A stretch of DNA of 64,000 bases from Mycolicibacterium pyrenivorans (GCF_025821625.1 NZ_JACKSH010000277.1:55064-119063); one strand, 5' to 3'; counted from the stretch's first letter, positions 30,920-41,200 are shown. A program made the numbers and translations. The notes: generated from the sequence alone by a model not told the origin.

Positions 30920-32479
30920 GCTCAGAACGTGTGACGCCGCAACATCTTGTGTTGGCGTGTCGCGCATTCTTCCGAAGAACGTGTACTCGGAGGCCTTGAA
31001 GCGGCGCGTCGCCAACCAGTACTGCCACGTCATGCCGCTCCACAGGGTGCGGTTCACGCCGTGCTCGTCGAGGTACCAGCTTCGGCAGCCGCCGGTGCTC
31101 CAGACGGTACCGCCCAGGTCGTGTTGCAATTCGTCGTTGTAGCGATCCTGCGCGGCCCGTGTCGGCGCGAGCGCGCGGACGCCGGCGCGGTCCACCGCGG
31201 CGATGGCGTGGGCGGCGTAGCGGATCTGCGACTCGATCATGAAGACCACCGAGTTGTGCCCCAGCGCGGTGTTCGGGCCGAGCAGGAAGAACAGGTTGGG
31301 CATGTCGGCGACGGTGATCCCGCGCAGCGCCGCGATCCCCTCTCGGTTCCATCGGTCGACGAGGTCCACGCCGCCCGGGCCCTTGACGTCGACGTAGGTG
31401 TAGGAGTCGGTGACGTGGAAGCCGGTCGCGAAGACCACCACGTCGACATCTCTTTCGGTGCCGTCGGCGGTGACGATGCCCTGCGGGGTGAACCGCGCGA
31501 TCCGGTCGGTGATCACGTCGGTCTTCGGGTCGGCGATGCCGCGATAGTAGGTGTCGGAGTTCAGGATTCGCTTGCAGCCGGCCCGGTAGTCCGGGGTGAG
31601 CTTGCGGCGAAGCTCCCGGTCCTCGATCGAACGCCGGATGTTCCATTTGCCGAGCATCTCGCCGATCTTGAGCAACCGCGGCTGCTTGGTCATCGCGAAC
31701 CCGACCGCCTCGTGTATCCAGTAGATTCCCGCGCGCATGGCGGCCCGCGTCCCCGGCACGTTGGCGAACAGATGTTGGACGCCCTCGGGGATCGGATTGT
31801 TCGGCCTCGGCATCACCCATGCCGGCGTGCGCTGGTAGAGCTGCAACGACGCGACGTCTTTGACGATCTCGGGCACGATCTGGATGGCGCTGGCGCCGGT
31901 GCCGATCACCGCGACCCGCTTTCCGGCGATGTCGACGCCGTGGTCCCACTGCGCGGAGTGGAACGCAGCCCGGCCGGAGGCGACGTAATCGTCGAGACCC
32001 TCGAACTCCGGGATCAGCGGGATGTGCAGACCGCCTGCCCCCGAGATCAGGAACTGCGCGATGAACTCCCCCCCGTCCTTGGTGAACACGTGCCAGACGA
32101 GCTCGTCGTCGTCCCACTGGGCGCGGTCGACGTTCGCACCGAAGTGGACGTAGCGGCGCAGCCCGTATTTGGCGGTGATGCCGAGCAGGTAGTCCTGGAT
32201 CTCCGGCTGGAACGCCCACATGTGGGTCCAGTCGGCCTTGGGCTCGAAGGAGAAGGAATACATGTGTGCCGGGATGTCGCAGGCGCAGCCCGGATAGGTG
32301 TTGTCGCGCCAGGTGCCACCGATCTCGTCGGCCTTCTCCAGGATCTCGAACGGGACACCACGGCGCTGCAGCTCGATGCCCATTCCGAGACCGGAGAAGC
32401 CGGAGCCGATGATCAGGGCGCGGGTGCGCACCGGGGCGCGGTCGACCGAGATGTTCTCGGTGTGTTCAGCGACGCTCAT
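30905..32479 (-). CDS. Flavin-containing (Baeyer-Villiger type) monooxygenase, Rv3049c type
   Basis: The 524-residue protein has two Rossmann motifs, IIGSGFSGLGMGIEL for FAD and VIGTGASAIQIVPEI for NADPH. A BVMO-like fingerprint lies between them (GRAAFHSAQWDHG), plus the ATGFH motif. It should oxygenate ketones or sulfides with NADPH and O2; the substrate is unknown. Start ATG 32477-32479 (MSVAEHTENISV). A divergent-family TetR gene lies 46 bp upstream on the same strand, suggesting a regulator-enzyme operon. Confidence 0.87.
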   Translation of the reverse strand: MSVAEHTENISVDRAPVRTRALIIGSGFSGLGMGIELQRRGVPFEILEKADEIGGTWRDNTYPGCACDIPAHMYSFSFEPKADWTHMWAFQPEIQDYLLGITAKYGLRRYVHFGANVDRAQWDDDELVWHVFTKDGGEFIAQFLISGAGGLHIPLIPEFEGLDDYVASGRAAFHSAQWDHGVDIAGKRVAVIGTGASAIQIVPEIVKDVASLQLYQRTPAWVMPRPNNPIPEGVQHLFANVPGTRAAMRAGIYWIHEAVGFAMTKQPRLLKIGEMLGKWNIRRSIEDRELRRKLTPDYRAGCKRILNSDTYYRGIADPKTDVITDRIARFTPQGIVTADGTERDVDVVVFATGFHVTDSYTYVDVKGPGGVDLVDRWNREGIAALRGITVADMPNLFFLLGPNTALGHNSVVFMIESQIRYAAHAIAAVDRAGVRALAPTRAAQDRYNDELQHDLGGTVWSTGGCRSWYLDEHGVNRTLWSGMTWQYWLATRRFKASEYTFFGRMRDTPTQDVAASHVLSPNKL

Positions 32480-32525
32480 GACCCGACTGTACCTGGGAAC
32501 GCCGGTACCGGATAAACCCGCGGCG

Positions 32526-33275
32526 TCAGGCGACCTGCTCGCGGCGCTGAACGCCTTCGTGCAGGGGCAGATCCGGGTCGATTCGGATGCCGAGCACCTC
32601 ACAGGTGCCGTTGATCGAGCCCATCATGATCGTGGTCAGGTACTCGACGAACTTCTCCGGCGGCAGCCGTCGCGGAGTGTCGCCCTCGGAGCCCAGCCAC
32701 CAGTCGGTGGCCGACGCCGCGGCACCGAAGGTCGCGAACCCGGCCAACTCGAAGGCTGCGCCGTCGAGTTCCATCTCGCGAAGCTCGTTGCTGAACATGT
32801 CCGCCATCGCCAGGGTGATGTCGCGGCCCTCGTTCAGCGCCCGCATCGTCGACTCGCTCTGCTCGGCGAAGCGGCCCAGCATCAGGAAACGCACGACGTT
32901 GGGGTGTTCGTGGACCAGCCGGACGTACTGCTCGACAGCGCGGTGGATCACCGCGCGTGCCGGATCCTTCGAGATGTCGATCGACGGGAAGATCGCGGCC
33001 CACAGCATGTCCCTCATCCGCTGGCCGATCGCCTGGAAGAGGTCCGACTTGTCGGTGAAGTGCCGGTAGATCTTCGGCTTGGCGGTGCCTGCCTCCTCGG
33101 CGATCTCCCGCAGGGACACCTCCGGCCCCAGCCGGTCGATGGCACGGAACGCGGCGTCGACGATCTCGGAGCGCACCTTCTTGCGGTGCTCGCGCCAACG
33201 CTCACTGCGGGCGTCCACCTTGACGCCCGCCTCTTCGCCCACGCGTGCCCTCGACCCTCGTCGCACCCCGATCAC
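32526..33275 (-). CDS. TetR-family transcriptional regulator, Rv3050c type
   Basis: The 249-residue regulator has an HTH at about residues 45-75 (VSLREIAEEAGTAKPKIYRHF, the usual TetR recognition helix pattern). The long ligand-binding domain contains WWLGSEGDTPRRLPPEKFV. It is followed on the same strand by the monooxygenase gene, its likely target. A 7-bp inverted repeat at 33314-33337 upstream is the best operator candidate. The start codon is uncertain between a GTG near 33275 and starts slightly downstream. Confidence 0.85.
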   Translation of the reverse strand: MIGVRRGSRARVGEEAGVKVDARSERWREHRKKVRSEIVDAAFRAIDRLGPEVSLREIAEEAGTAKPKIYRHFTDKSDLFQAIGQRMRDMLWAAIFPSIDISKDPARAVIHRAVEQYVRLVHEHPNVVRFLMLGRFAEQSESTMRALNEGRDITLAMADMFSNELREMELDGAAFELAGFATFGAAASATDWWLGSEGDTPRRLPPEKFVEYLTTIMMGSINGTCEVLGIRIDPDLPLHEGVQRREQVA

Positions 33276-33313
33276 TGTACCCGGATCGACGCCGCTGACC
33301 TGCCCAGACCCTC

Positions 33314-33337
33314 GTTCGGTGAGAATGATTACCGAAC
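33314..33337. promoter_or_regulatory. Inverted repeat operator upstream of the TetR gene
   Basis: GTTCGGT (33314-33320) and ACCGAAC (33331-33337) form a perfect 7-bp inverted repeat with a 10-bp spacer in the TetR / oxidoreductase divergent gap. Confidence 0.5.
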
Positions 33338-33418
33338 TATTAGGGAATCTTCCCGGCGCGATGGGTGACGTCAGCTTGGGTACTATCTCTGCGACAACCG
33401 ATCGACGAGACGAGATTC

Positions 33419-34603
33419 ATGACGCAGCGATACGACCTGGTCATCGCCGGTGGCGGACCTTCGGGTTCGGCCGCCGCATGGCAGGCCGCGCAGACCGGCG
33501 CGAAAGTCGTGGTCCTGGACAAGGCACAGTTCCCCCGCGACAAGCCCTGCGGAGACGGTCTGACCGCTCGCGCGGTCAGCTATCTGCAGAAGATGGGCCT
33601 GGCCGACGAGGTCGCCACGTTCCACCGGGTGAACAGGGTGACGGTGTTCAGTCCGAGCGAGTGGGAGCTGTCGTTCCCGAAGCGTCCGGGCATGCCCGAC
33701 CACGGCCACACCGTCAGCCGCACCCACCTGGACACGGTGCTGCTCAAGCACGCCGAGTCCGCCGGCGCCGAGGTGCGCCAGGGCGCCGAGGTCACCGGAC
33801 CGGAACTGGATGCCACCGGACGGGTGATCGGTGTGACGCTCAAGGGTGGAGAGAAGGTCTACGGCGACGCGGTGATCGCCGCCGACGGCGCCTACTCCCC
33901 CATCAAGCGCGCGCTGAAGATCGACTCGGAATACAACGGCTACCAGGCGATCGCGATCCGCTCGGAGATGCACGCCAATCGGCCCGACTCCGACAGCCTC
34001 GACATCTACCTCAAGCTGGTGTTCCAGGGTGATCAGCTGCCCGGCTACGGCTGGGTCTTCCCGATGGGCAACGGTGTCTTCAACATCGGCCTCGGCTACG
34101 TGAACAGCTACAAGAACTGGCAGTCGATCAACGCCACCCAATTCCTCGGCGAGTTCCTGCGCACGCTGCCGGGTGACTGGGAGTTGCCGCCGATCGAGGA
34201 ACTCAAGAAGAACAAGAGCGTGCGCGCCTGGCGGCTGCCGATGGGCTTCACGGCGTGGCCGCCGTGGCGGCCGGGTGTGCTGTTCACCGGCGACGCACTC
34301 GGTGCCGGCAAGCCGGCCTCGGGCGCAGGCATCTCCAAGGCGCTCGAATCCGGTCTGGCCGCAGGGGAATGCGCCATCGCCGCGTTGACCAACGGTGGTC
34401 CGGATGACTTCACCAACTACGCGCAGCGCATGGAAGCCGCCTGGGGCCGCGAGTACAGGCGCGGCCGCTACATGCACAAGTTGATCGGTCAACCGAAGCT
34501 GGCCAACGCCGGGGTCAAGCTGATCGACAACGCCGCGTTCCGCGACCGGATGCTCAAGGCGCTCTACAAGAAGGCGCAGGGCCCGCAGCACAAGGTGAAG
34601 TAG
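33419..34603 (+). CDS. Geranylgeranyl-reductase-family FAD oxidoreductase
   Basis: The 394-residue flavoprotein has an N-terminal FAD motif (VIAGGGPSGSAAAWQAA), PCGDGLTARA typical of geranylgeranyl reductases, and the GD motif LFTGDALGAGKPASGAG. It should reduce isoprenoid double bonds, for example in menaquinone or polyprenyl side chains; the substrate is inferred from the family only. Start ATG 33419 (MTQRYDLVIAGG). A GC-rich hairpin follows the stop codon. Confidence 0.88.
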   Translation: MTQRYDLVIAGGGPSGSAAAWQAAQTGAKVVVLDKAQFPRDKPCGDGLTARAVSYLQKMGLADEVATFHRVNRVTVFSPSEWELSFPKRPGMPDHGHTVSRTHLDTVLLKHAESAGAEVRQGAEVTGPELDATGRVIGVTLKGGEKVYGDAVIAADGAYSPIKRALKIDSEYNGYQAIAIRSEMHANRPDSDSLDIYLKLVFQGDQLPGYGWVFPMGNGVFNIGLGYVNSYKNWQSINATQFLGEFLRTLPGDWELPPIEELKKNKSVRAWRLPMGFTAWPPWRPGVLFTGDALGAGKPASGAGISKALESGLAAGECAIAALTNGGPDDFTNYAQRMEAAWGREYRRGRYMHKLIGQPKLANAGVKLIDNAAFRDRMLKALYKKAQGPQHKVK

Positions 34604-34612
34604 CAGTCCCCG

Positions 34613-34628
34613 CCGGGCCGGTGCCCGG
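34613..34628 (+). terminator. Hairpin after the geranylgeranyl-reductase-like gene
   Basis: CCGGGC-CGGT-GCCCGG forms a perfect 6-bp GC stem ten bases past the stop. It overlaps a potential GTG at 34628, which argues against using that codon as the start of the next gene. Confidence 0.5.
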
Positions 34629-34717
34629 TGTCGGGATTCCGCGCCGATCCCGTGCACAACCCCCACGCTCGAAGCCCTTCGGTGGAATCATCTGGAGGTC
34701 GGAGAACGGGGGGCGGC

Positions 34718-37072
34718 GTGCGCGACGGGGTCAGCGGGTCGACGGTGGCCCGCGGCTCCCTGTCGGTCGTCGCGGTCCTGCTGCTGGCCTATCTGGCGGT
34801 GCTGTCGCTGTTTCCCGATGTGCGCGACAGCCTCCCACCAGGCCTGCAATGGTTCGGCAGGCCCAACTCGGCGCTGACGATCGGCATCGTGGTGGCCGTG
34901 CTCATCGCCGTCGGCGCGATGTTGTTCCGGTCGGGACGGGTCGGCAAGGCCGGCGCGCCGGTTGCCGTGGTCGCCGGGCTGGCGCTGATCAGCCTGGTGC
35001 TCGGCCTGACGTCCTACTGGAACTGCCACGACGCGACCCATCCCCGGTTCTTCACGCCGCTGATGTGGACAGCCGGCGTGGTCAAGGGCGGCACCGGCTC
35101 ACAGTCCCTGGCCGCGGGGCCGTGCCCGGCACCCATCCCGGTGGCGCTCGAGGTCGCCCGGTTGTCGGCTCTGGCGGCGGTCTTCCTCGGCGTGGTCGGC
35201 ATCGTGGTCGCGCTCATGCAGTCGCGAGTGGATGTCTTGCGGGTCCGGTTCGCCCACTCCGTGACCGTCGTCGTCGGCATCGACGAGGACGCGCAGTCGA
35301 TGGTGGAAGCCATTGCCCGCAGCAAGCATCGCCGGGAGACGCTGGTGGTGGTGACCGCGCTGCCGGAACGGCAGTGCGTCCGCTTGGCGCGCCGCCAGGG
35401 GGCGAGGATCGTCACCGCCGACCTCAACCGGTCCGGCGCACTGGCGTCACTTCCGTTCTGGCGCAAGCTCGACCGGCTGTACCTGTTGTCGCTGGATCCG
35501 TCGACGAACCTCCGGCGCCTCGACGAGATCAGTCGCCGACTCTCCGAAATCGATGACCGGCAACGTATTCCGCTGATCGTGCGGATCGACGACCCGTGGC
35601 AGGCGATGGCGTGGCGGGCCCAGCACTTCGGCGGCGCCGAGAACCGCTGGGCGGCGGACGCGGTCGGCAAATACGAGGTGACGGCCCGCCGGCTGCTCGG
35701 CGACATCGTCGCCGACGGGTCGATCGACCGGCTACTGGTCTGCGGCGCTTCGCAACTCACGCTGGCGCTGTGCGCGGACATGGCGCAGCGCCAGCTGGAG
35801 CAGGACTACTACGCCTCACCGGACGATTCGCCACTGCCGCGGGTCACGCTGGTCGACGCCCGCGCGGACGAATACAAGGCCGACCACGAGTTCCTGTGCC
35901 GACAACTCGGCTTGCCGTCGGACCGGCCCGAGGTGGCGGCGGTGACCGCGTCACCGACGGTGGCCCAGATCGTCTCGCTCATCACCCGGTCCGACCCGGC
36001 CCGGACCGCGGTCGTGCTCGTCGATTCGGGCGATGTGGACTCCGCCATCGGCACTCGTCTCGCGGCCCGGCTGCCGGCCACGCCGATCTGGGCGTGGGAC
36101 CCGGACGCGGAAGTCGACGACGACAGGGTGTCGCTGCTCGGGCGTCTGCGGACGTTCCGATTGAGCATGGATCTGCCCGGCGGGCAGGCCCAGGACGCGT
36201 GGGAACGCGCGGCGCGGCTCATCCACGACCGCTACGCCGCCGAGAGCGCCGATCGGACTCCGGCCACGGTGCCCTGGTCGGAACTCGACGAGTTCTACCG
36301 CGGGTCGAATCGCCGCCAGGTGCAGAACGCGCTGTGGATGGTCGAGAAGATCGGCGGCCACACCTGGAACACGTTCGGCAGCCCGCCGGATTCGTTGTCG
36401 ACCGCCACGTTGCGTGGCAAGCCGCCGTTGGAGCAGCTACGTCTGATGGGCTTCGACACCGACACGGCGCTGGCGATGGCGCGCGCCGAACACGAGGACT
36501 GGTGCCGGTACCTGCGCGGCCACGGATGGAGGTCGGGGCCGGTCCGAGACGACGCCCGCAAGGTCCATGACGGCCTTGTCGACTGGGGCGATGTCGCGGC
36601 CGACCCGGTGCGGCGGGACAGGGCGCTGTCGAGCCTGGCGGCCACCCTGTCGAAACTGCGCGAGCTCGGTTACCGGTCGCGTCCCCGCGACGCCGGGTGG
36701 CAGCTGTTTCACCGCGCGGGCACCGTGATCGCCGAACGCCGTGATGTCCCGTGGACGTGGACCACCCGCTCGGGCGCGAGCATGCGGGGCGGCGCCGGTG
36801 ACTGGGCGGTGCGCGACCCCGACGGCGACCACTGGTGGTCGGTGCGGGACGACATCTTCCGGGCGCGCTACGAGCATCTCGAGGGTTCCCTCTGGCGGCG
36901 CCACGGTACGGTGCAGGCCCGTCCCGCCTCCGACGGCGAGGTCGTGTCCACGCTCGAGGGACCGGTCACCGCGTCAGCGGGCGACTGGGTGGTACAGGGC
37001 GGGGCCGGCGAACAGTGGCCGGTGCCGGGCGACGAATTCGCCCGCCGTTACCGGCATGGCGAGGCCGGCTAG
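34718..37072 (+). CDS. Membrane protein with Rossmann (CASTOR/TrkA-like), RyR and PGDYG-like domains
   Basis: The 784-residue protein (GTG at 34718) has four predicted TM helices in its first 170 residues (VVAVLLLAYLAVLSLF, IGIVVAVLIAVGAMLF, VAVVAGLALISLVLGL, ALAAVFLGVVGIVVALM). Two Rossmann-like halves follow (HSVTVVVGIDEDAQSMVEAI, and IDRLLVCGASQLTLAL at about 337), resembling the cytosolic part of CASTOR/TrkA-type channels. At about residues 580-630 is a RyR-like domain (AEHEDWCRYLRGHGWRSGP, then VHDGLVDWGDV), and at the end two PGDYG-like GDWxVxxxxGxxW units. A ligand-gated pore or membrane sensor is my inference. The frame is open to a GTG at 34628, but that overlaps a terminator hairpin. 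The stop shares CTAG with the convergent patatin gene. Confidence 0.75.
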   Translation: MRDGVSGSTVARGSLSVVAVLLLAYLAVLSLFPDVRDSLPPGLQWFGRPNSALTIGIVVAVLIAVGAMLFRSGRVGKAGAPVAVVAGLALISLVLGLTSYWNCHDATHPRFFTPLMWTAGVVKGGTGSQSLAAGPCPAPIPVALEVARLSALAAVFLGVVGIVVALMQSRVDVLRVRFAHSVTVVVGIDEDAQSMVEAIARSKHRRETLVVVTALPERQCVRLARRQGARIVTADLNRSGALASLPFWRKLDRLYLLSLDPSTNLRRLDEISRRLSEIDDRQRIPLIVRIDDPWQAMAWRAQHFGGAENRWAADAVGKYEVTARRLLGDIVADGSIDRLLVCGASQLTLALCADMAQRQLEQDYYASPDDSPLPRVTLVDARADEYKADHEFLCRQLGLPSDRPEVAAVTASPTVAQIVSLITRSDPARTAVVLVDSGDVDSAIGTRLAARLPATPIWAWDPDAEVDDDRVSLLGRLRTFRLSMDLPGGQAQDAWERAARLIHDRYAAESADRTPATVPWSELDEFYRGSNRRQVQNALWMVEKIGGHTWNTFGSPPDSLSTATLRGKPPLEQLRLMGFDTDTALAMARAEHEDWCRYLRGHGWRSGPVRDDARKVHDGLVDWGDVAADPVRRDRALSSLAATLSKLRELGYRSRPRDAGWQLFHRAGTVIAERRDVPWTWTTRSGASMRGGAGDWAVRDPDGDHWWSVRDDIFRARYEHLEGSLWRRHGTVQARPASDGEVVSTLEGPVTASAGDWVVQGGAGEQWPVPGDEFARRYRHGEAG

Positions 37073-38214
37073 AGGTCGAACGCTGCCGGGAAGTGTTCTT
37101 CGCGGACCTGCACCGCCGCCGCGGTCCGCCCCAGGCTCGAGAGCAGGCCTACGTTCTCGGCCCGATCCATCGCACACAACGCGGCACACTGCTCGTCGGA
37201 CAGGTTGACACCGAGAACATCACGCAGCCAACGGGTTTCGAACTGCACCTCGTAGCGAAGGTAGGAGATCAACGCCGCTCCCCCGCCCAGGGAATCCGAC
37301 CCGAGGTCGCCGACCTCGCTGTCGATGGTCCATGCCGTCGGGCTGTCGGCCATCCACTGCAGGACCGCCTGGCCGAGCCAGTTCGCATCCTCCATGATCG
37401 ACAGCATCGACTCCGCGGCCAGCCGGACCGCCGGCATCCCGATCACCTTCTCGGCGGGCTCCGCGACGGTGCGAAATCCCGTGCCTGCCGAGACGAGCAG
37501 CAACCTGTCCGCGCCGAACGGCCAGCTCAGCCCGTAACCGCGGCACGTCGCGAGCATCAGCATCTGCATCGCCGGGTTGTTGTACGGGCTGACCCCGCCG
37601 TCGACGAACGCCCCGGAAAGCCCCGGTGCGATGTCGATCAGCTCGGGATCGAAGTAGTGCGGCGCCGCGGTGCTGGCCCGGACGATGTTGCGCAGCAACA
37701 GGTCACGATTGCCACCCGCGTCGGGCGCTGCGCCGAAGAACTCGCCGCGGGGGTTGTTGTGGAAGAGCCACGGACTGCCGGTGTCGAGCCGCTTCGTCAT
37801 CACCATCAGGCCGGTACGCAGCTGCTCGCTGCCCAGCGTCTGGTCGCCGAAATATGTCCGAAGCGCCTCCTGCAGCGGCTCTTTCGGAAACTTGGCTCCG
37901 ATCACCCCGATCCGCCAGAAGCCCGCTTCGAAGACCTCCTCGCCCAGCGCGAGGTAGATCTCTGACAGCTTGTCCACCGAGAATCCGAGCGCCAGACCGG
38001 TGGCGATGATCGATCCGGTCGACGTGCCGCCGATGAGGTCGAAGTAGTCACACAGCCGGAAATCGGGGTCGCCGCCGTGGCGTTGCCGCAAGAGCGCCTC
38101 GATCCTGCCGAGGTAGCCGAGGGTGAGGGCGCCGCGGATGCCGCCGCCGTCGAGGGCGAGGATGCGTTTGGGCCCGGCACCGAACAGATGCTCGTCGCGC
38201 GACCTGCCGTTCAC
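37069..38214 (-). CDS. Patatin-like phospholipase
   Basis: The 381-residue enzyme has the oxyanion motif LDGGGIRGALTLGYLG at about residue 18, the nucleophile elbow GGTSTGS at about 60, and the catalytic aspartate in AFVDGGVSPYNNPA at about 203: a complete Ser-Asp dyad. It should hydrolyse membrane phospholipids. The GTG at 38212-38214 overlaps the TGA of the upstream TIR-NTPase gene as GTGA, so it is translationally coupled to it. The long in-frame upstream extension is only a shadow of that gene. Patatins are common membrane-damaging effectors in bacterial defence systems, which suits this context. Confidence 0.88.
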   Translation of the reverse strand: MNGRSRDEHLFGAGPKRILALDGGGIRGALTLGYLGRIEALLRQRHGGDPDFRLCDYFDLIGGTSTGSIIATGLALGFSVDKLSEIYLALGEEVFEAGFWRIGVIGAKFPKEPLQEALRTYFGDQTLGSEQLRTGLMVMTKRLDTGSPWLFHNNPRGEFFGAAPDAGGNRDLLLRNIVRASTAAPHYFDPELIDIAPGLSGAFVDGGVSPYNNPAMQMLMLATCRGYGLSWPFGADRLLLVSAGTGFRTVAEPAEKVIGMPAVRLAAESMLSIMEDANWLGQAVLQWMADSPTAWTIDSEVGDLGSDSLGGGAALISYLRYEVQFETRWLRDVLGVNLSDEQCAALCAMDRAENVGLLSSLGRTAAAVQVREEHFPAAFDL

Positions 38215-41200
38215 AGGACCGGAAGACCCGGACACGTCGCCACGTAGTCGATGTCGGGCGAGACCCACCGATCCCACTCGTCCTCGCTCATGTTGGCGGT
38301 GAGCTTCGCGCACAGATCCTCCGGCTCGGCCCCGGTGCGCCACAACCGAAGGGTGCCGTCCATCCCACCGGACACGATGGTGCCGATCCCGTCGCCCGCG
38401 ACGGCCACGCCGCGCACCACGGCGCTGTGGCCGGCCAGCGGCTCTCCCACTGCGGCAAGCCTTGTCAGGTCCCACTGGCGCACCGTACGGTCGGCGCTGC
38501 CGGTGACGGCCCGGGCCCCGTCTTCGGTGACGGCGACGGACGTCACGGAGTCGGTGTGGCCGCGCAACGGCTCACCGATCTGTTCGCCGGTCTCGGCGTC
38601 CCACACCCGCACCCGCCCGTCACCGGTGCCGGTGACGAACCGGTCGCCGTCGGGCGTGTACGCGATGCTGTTCACCCAGTCGAGCGTGCCGCCGAGCGGA
38701 TCACCCACGGCCTCACCGGTCTCGCCGTCCCAGACCCGAATCGTCTGGTCGGCACTGCCCGACGCGATACGCGTGCCGTCGGGACTGAACGCCACCGCGA
38801 GCACCACCGCGGTGTGACCGGTGAGTGGGCCGCCGATCTGCTCTGCGGAGTCGACGTCCCAGATGCGGACGGTGTTGTCGTCGGCACCGGAGACGATACG
38901 GGTCCCGTCGGGGCTGAACGCGACCCCGTACGGCGCGCCCTGGTGCCCGGTGAACGGCCGCCCGACCTGTTCTCCGGTGGCGGCGTCCCACAGCCGCAGC
39001 GTGCGGTCGTCGGATCCGGAGACCAGCAGGCTGCCGTCGGGACTGAACGCCACCGGGCCGATGCTGTTCTGGTGACCGGTCAGCCGATCACCTTGGGGTT
39101 CACCGTTTTCGAGGTTCCACAGCCGGACGGTGCCGTCGATGCCGCCGCTGGCGGCACGCGTGCCGTCGGGGTTCGTCGCCACGCTCCACACCCCGTTCTG
39201 TTGGGCGGGCAGGACGTGGCTGGTCGTCCAGACCCGAACCGTCTGGTCGTAGCTCGTCGTGACGACAGTCCGGCTGTCGGGGGCGAAGGCCACACCGAAC
39301 ACCTCGAACTGGTGGCCCGAAAGTGGTTGTCCCAGAGGCGTCATCGTCTGCGTGTCCCACAACCTGACGACGTTGTCTCCGCCTCCGGTCGCGAGCATCG
39401 CTCCGTCCGGGCTGAACGCCACGCTGTACACGCCGTCGCGGTGGTCCGTCAGCGGTGTCAACACCGCGTCGCCGGTGCCCGGATCCCAGATCCGCACGGT
39501 GCCGTCGAGGCTGCCCGACGCCAGCAGCGCGCCGTCGGGACTGAACGCCACGGACCTGATCTGTGCCCGGTGGCCGGTGAACGGCTGACCCACCTGCCTG
39601 CCGGTTGCCGCGTCCCAGATCCGCACGGTGTCGTCAGCGGAACCGGAGGCCAGGTGCCGCCCGTCGGGACTGAACGCCACCGCGTACACGCCGTCTTCGT
39701 GACCGAGGAGGGGTTCGCCCACCGCGGCGCCGGTGCGGCTGTCCCACAGCCGCACGGCCCGGTCCCAGCCCGCGGTCGCGATCCGCCTGCCGTCGGGGCT
39801 GAATGCGACCGCGCCGACAGCGCCCGTCCGACCCCGCACACGGGTGCCGGCCGAGCCCGGATCGTTGACGTCCCAGAGAAATACGGTGTCGCGGCCGGCC
39901 GTGGCCAGCCGCTGCCCGTCCGGACTGAACGCGACGCTGAGGACGTCGTCGTCATGCGCATCGAGCATCTCGGCGACGACGTCGCCGGATTCCAGGTCCC
40001 ACAGCCGGACGCCGTCGTCCCGGCCGCCCGTCGCGATCAGACGACCGTCCGGGCTGACCGCGACGGTGTCCATCGGAGTCGATGTCGGGGTGATCCGCAC
40101 GGTGTCGTCCCGGCTGACCGCAGCGTGGTAGACCACCGCGTCGCCGACGTCTCGATCGAGAGTGCGGGCGGCCAGGATCTGTTGCAGGGCCTGCACATCA
40201 CCGCCGAACCGCGAGCCGGCGAGCATGCCGTCGGCCTCGGAGACCAACCGGACGGCGGTCGCCTGCCGGAATCGGCTCTGTGCCTGCCCGCGCGCCGTCC
40301 ATGCCAGCACGGAGGCGATCACGGCGACGACCGCGACGACGGCGGTGCCCGCAAGCACCGCCCGCATGATGCGCGAGCGCTTCCGCAGCGTCGCGGTGTG
40401 CGCCTCGGCGGTGGCCTGCCGTTCCTGGGCGTGCCGGGCGCGTTCCTCGGCGGCCTGCAGTTCGGCCTGGCGCTGCTGCTCCTCGTCGGCGCGGCGCCTG
40501 CTCTCACGCTGATGGGAAGCGTTGAGGTAGTTGTGTGTCGCCGCGAGTCTTTCGCGGAAGCCGGGCTCGTTGGCCAGTTTCGTGGCCTCCGCCAGGCGGC
40601 TGCCCTCGAGCAGCCAGGCCGGGTTGTGATCGTTGGTGGTCCAGGCGATCGCGGCGCGTTCGAGGTCGTCGGCATCCTTGAGGTCCTTGCGCTCCTCGCG
40701 CAGCCAGCCGGCCAGCTCGTCCCACTGGCGCAGCAGGCTCTCGAGCGCCACCTCGACGACGATCTGGCCGTCGCGGTTGTCCTTGACCATCAAGCGCTTC
40801 GCGACAAGTGCGTCGATGAGCGGGCGGCTCGGCTCCGGCAGGTCCGACCAGCGGGCGACGCGTCGCATCGGTTGGTCGTTGTCGGCGTTGATCGTGGCCA
40901 GCCACGGGATGAAGGCTGCCCGCAGCGCGGCCAACTGGGTGGCGCGCCGGTGCGGGTCGGTGGAGAGCACCTCGTCGATCTCGGTCTGCACGACGCGGCG
41001 CATTCCGCCCAGCGCCTCATAGTTGGCCAGGGTGAGCTCGCCGGTGGTGCCGTAGTCGGTGTACAGCCGTGACAACGTCAACGCCAGGATCGGGAGCGTA
41101 TCGGCACCGCCGGACGCGTCGGCGAGCAGCCGGTCGACCAGGTCCGGCGCCACCCGTAGCGGGCGGCCCGCCTCGGACGCGCGCTCCGCGGGTCCGGTGA

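Noticed and set aside
34628-34717. N-terminal extension of the RyR protein from a GTG at 34628
   Set aside because: That codon lies in a terminator hairpin and the residues look non-coding; the GTG at 34718 is more natural.
38251-41072. Long plus-strand frames opposite the WD40 gene
   Set aside because: They mirror the WD40 repeat periodicity in antisense and have no start signals or domains.
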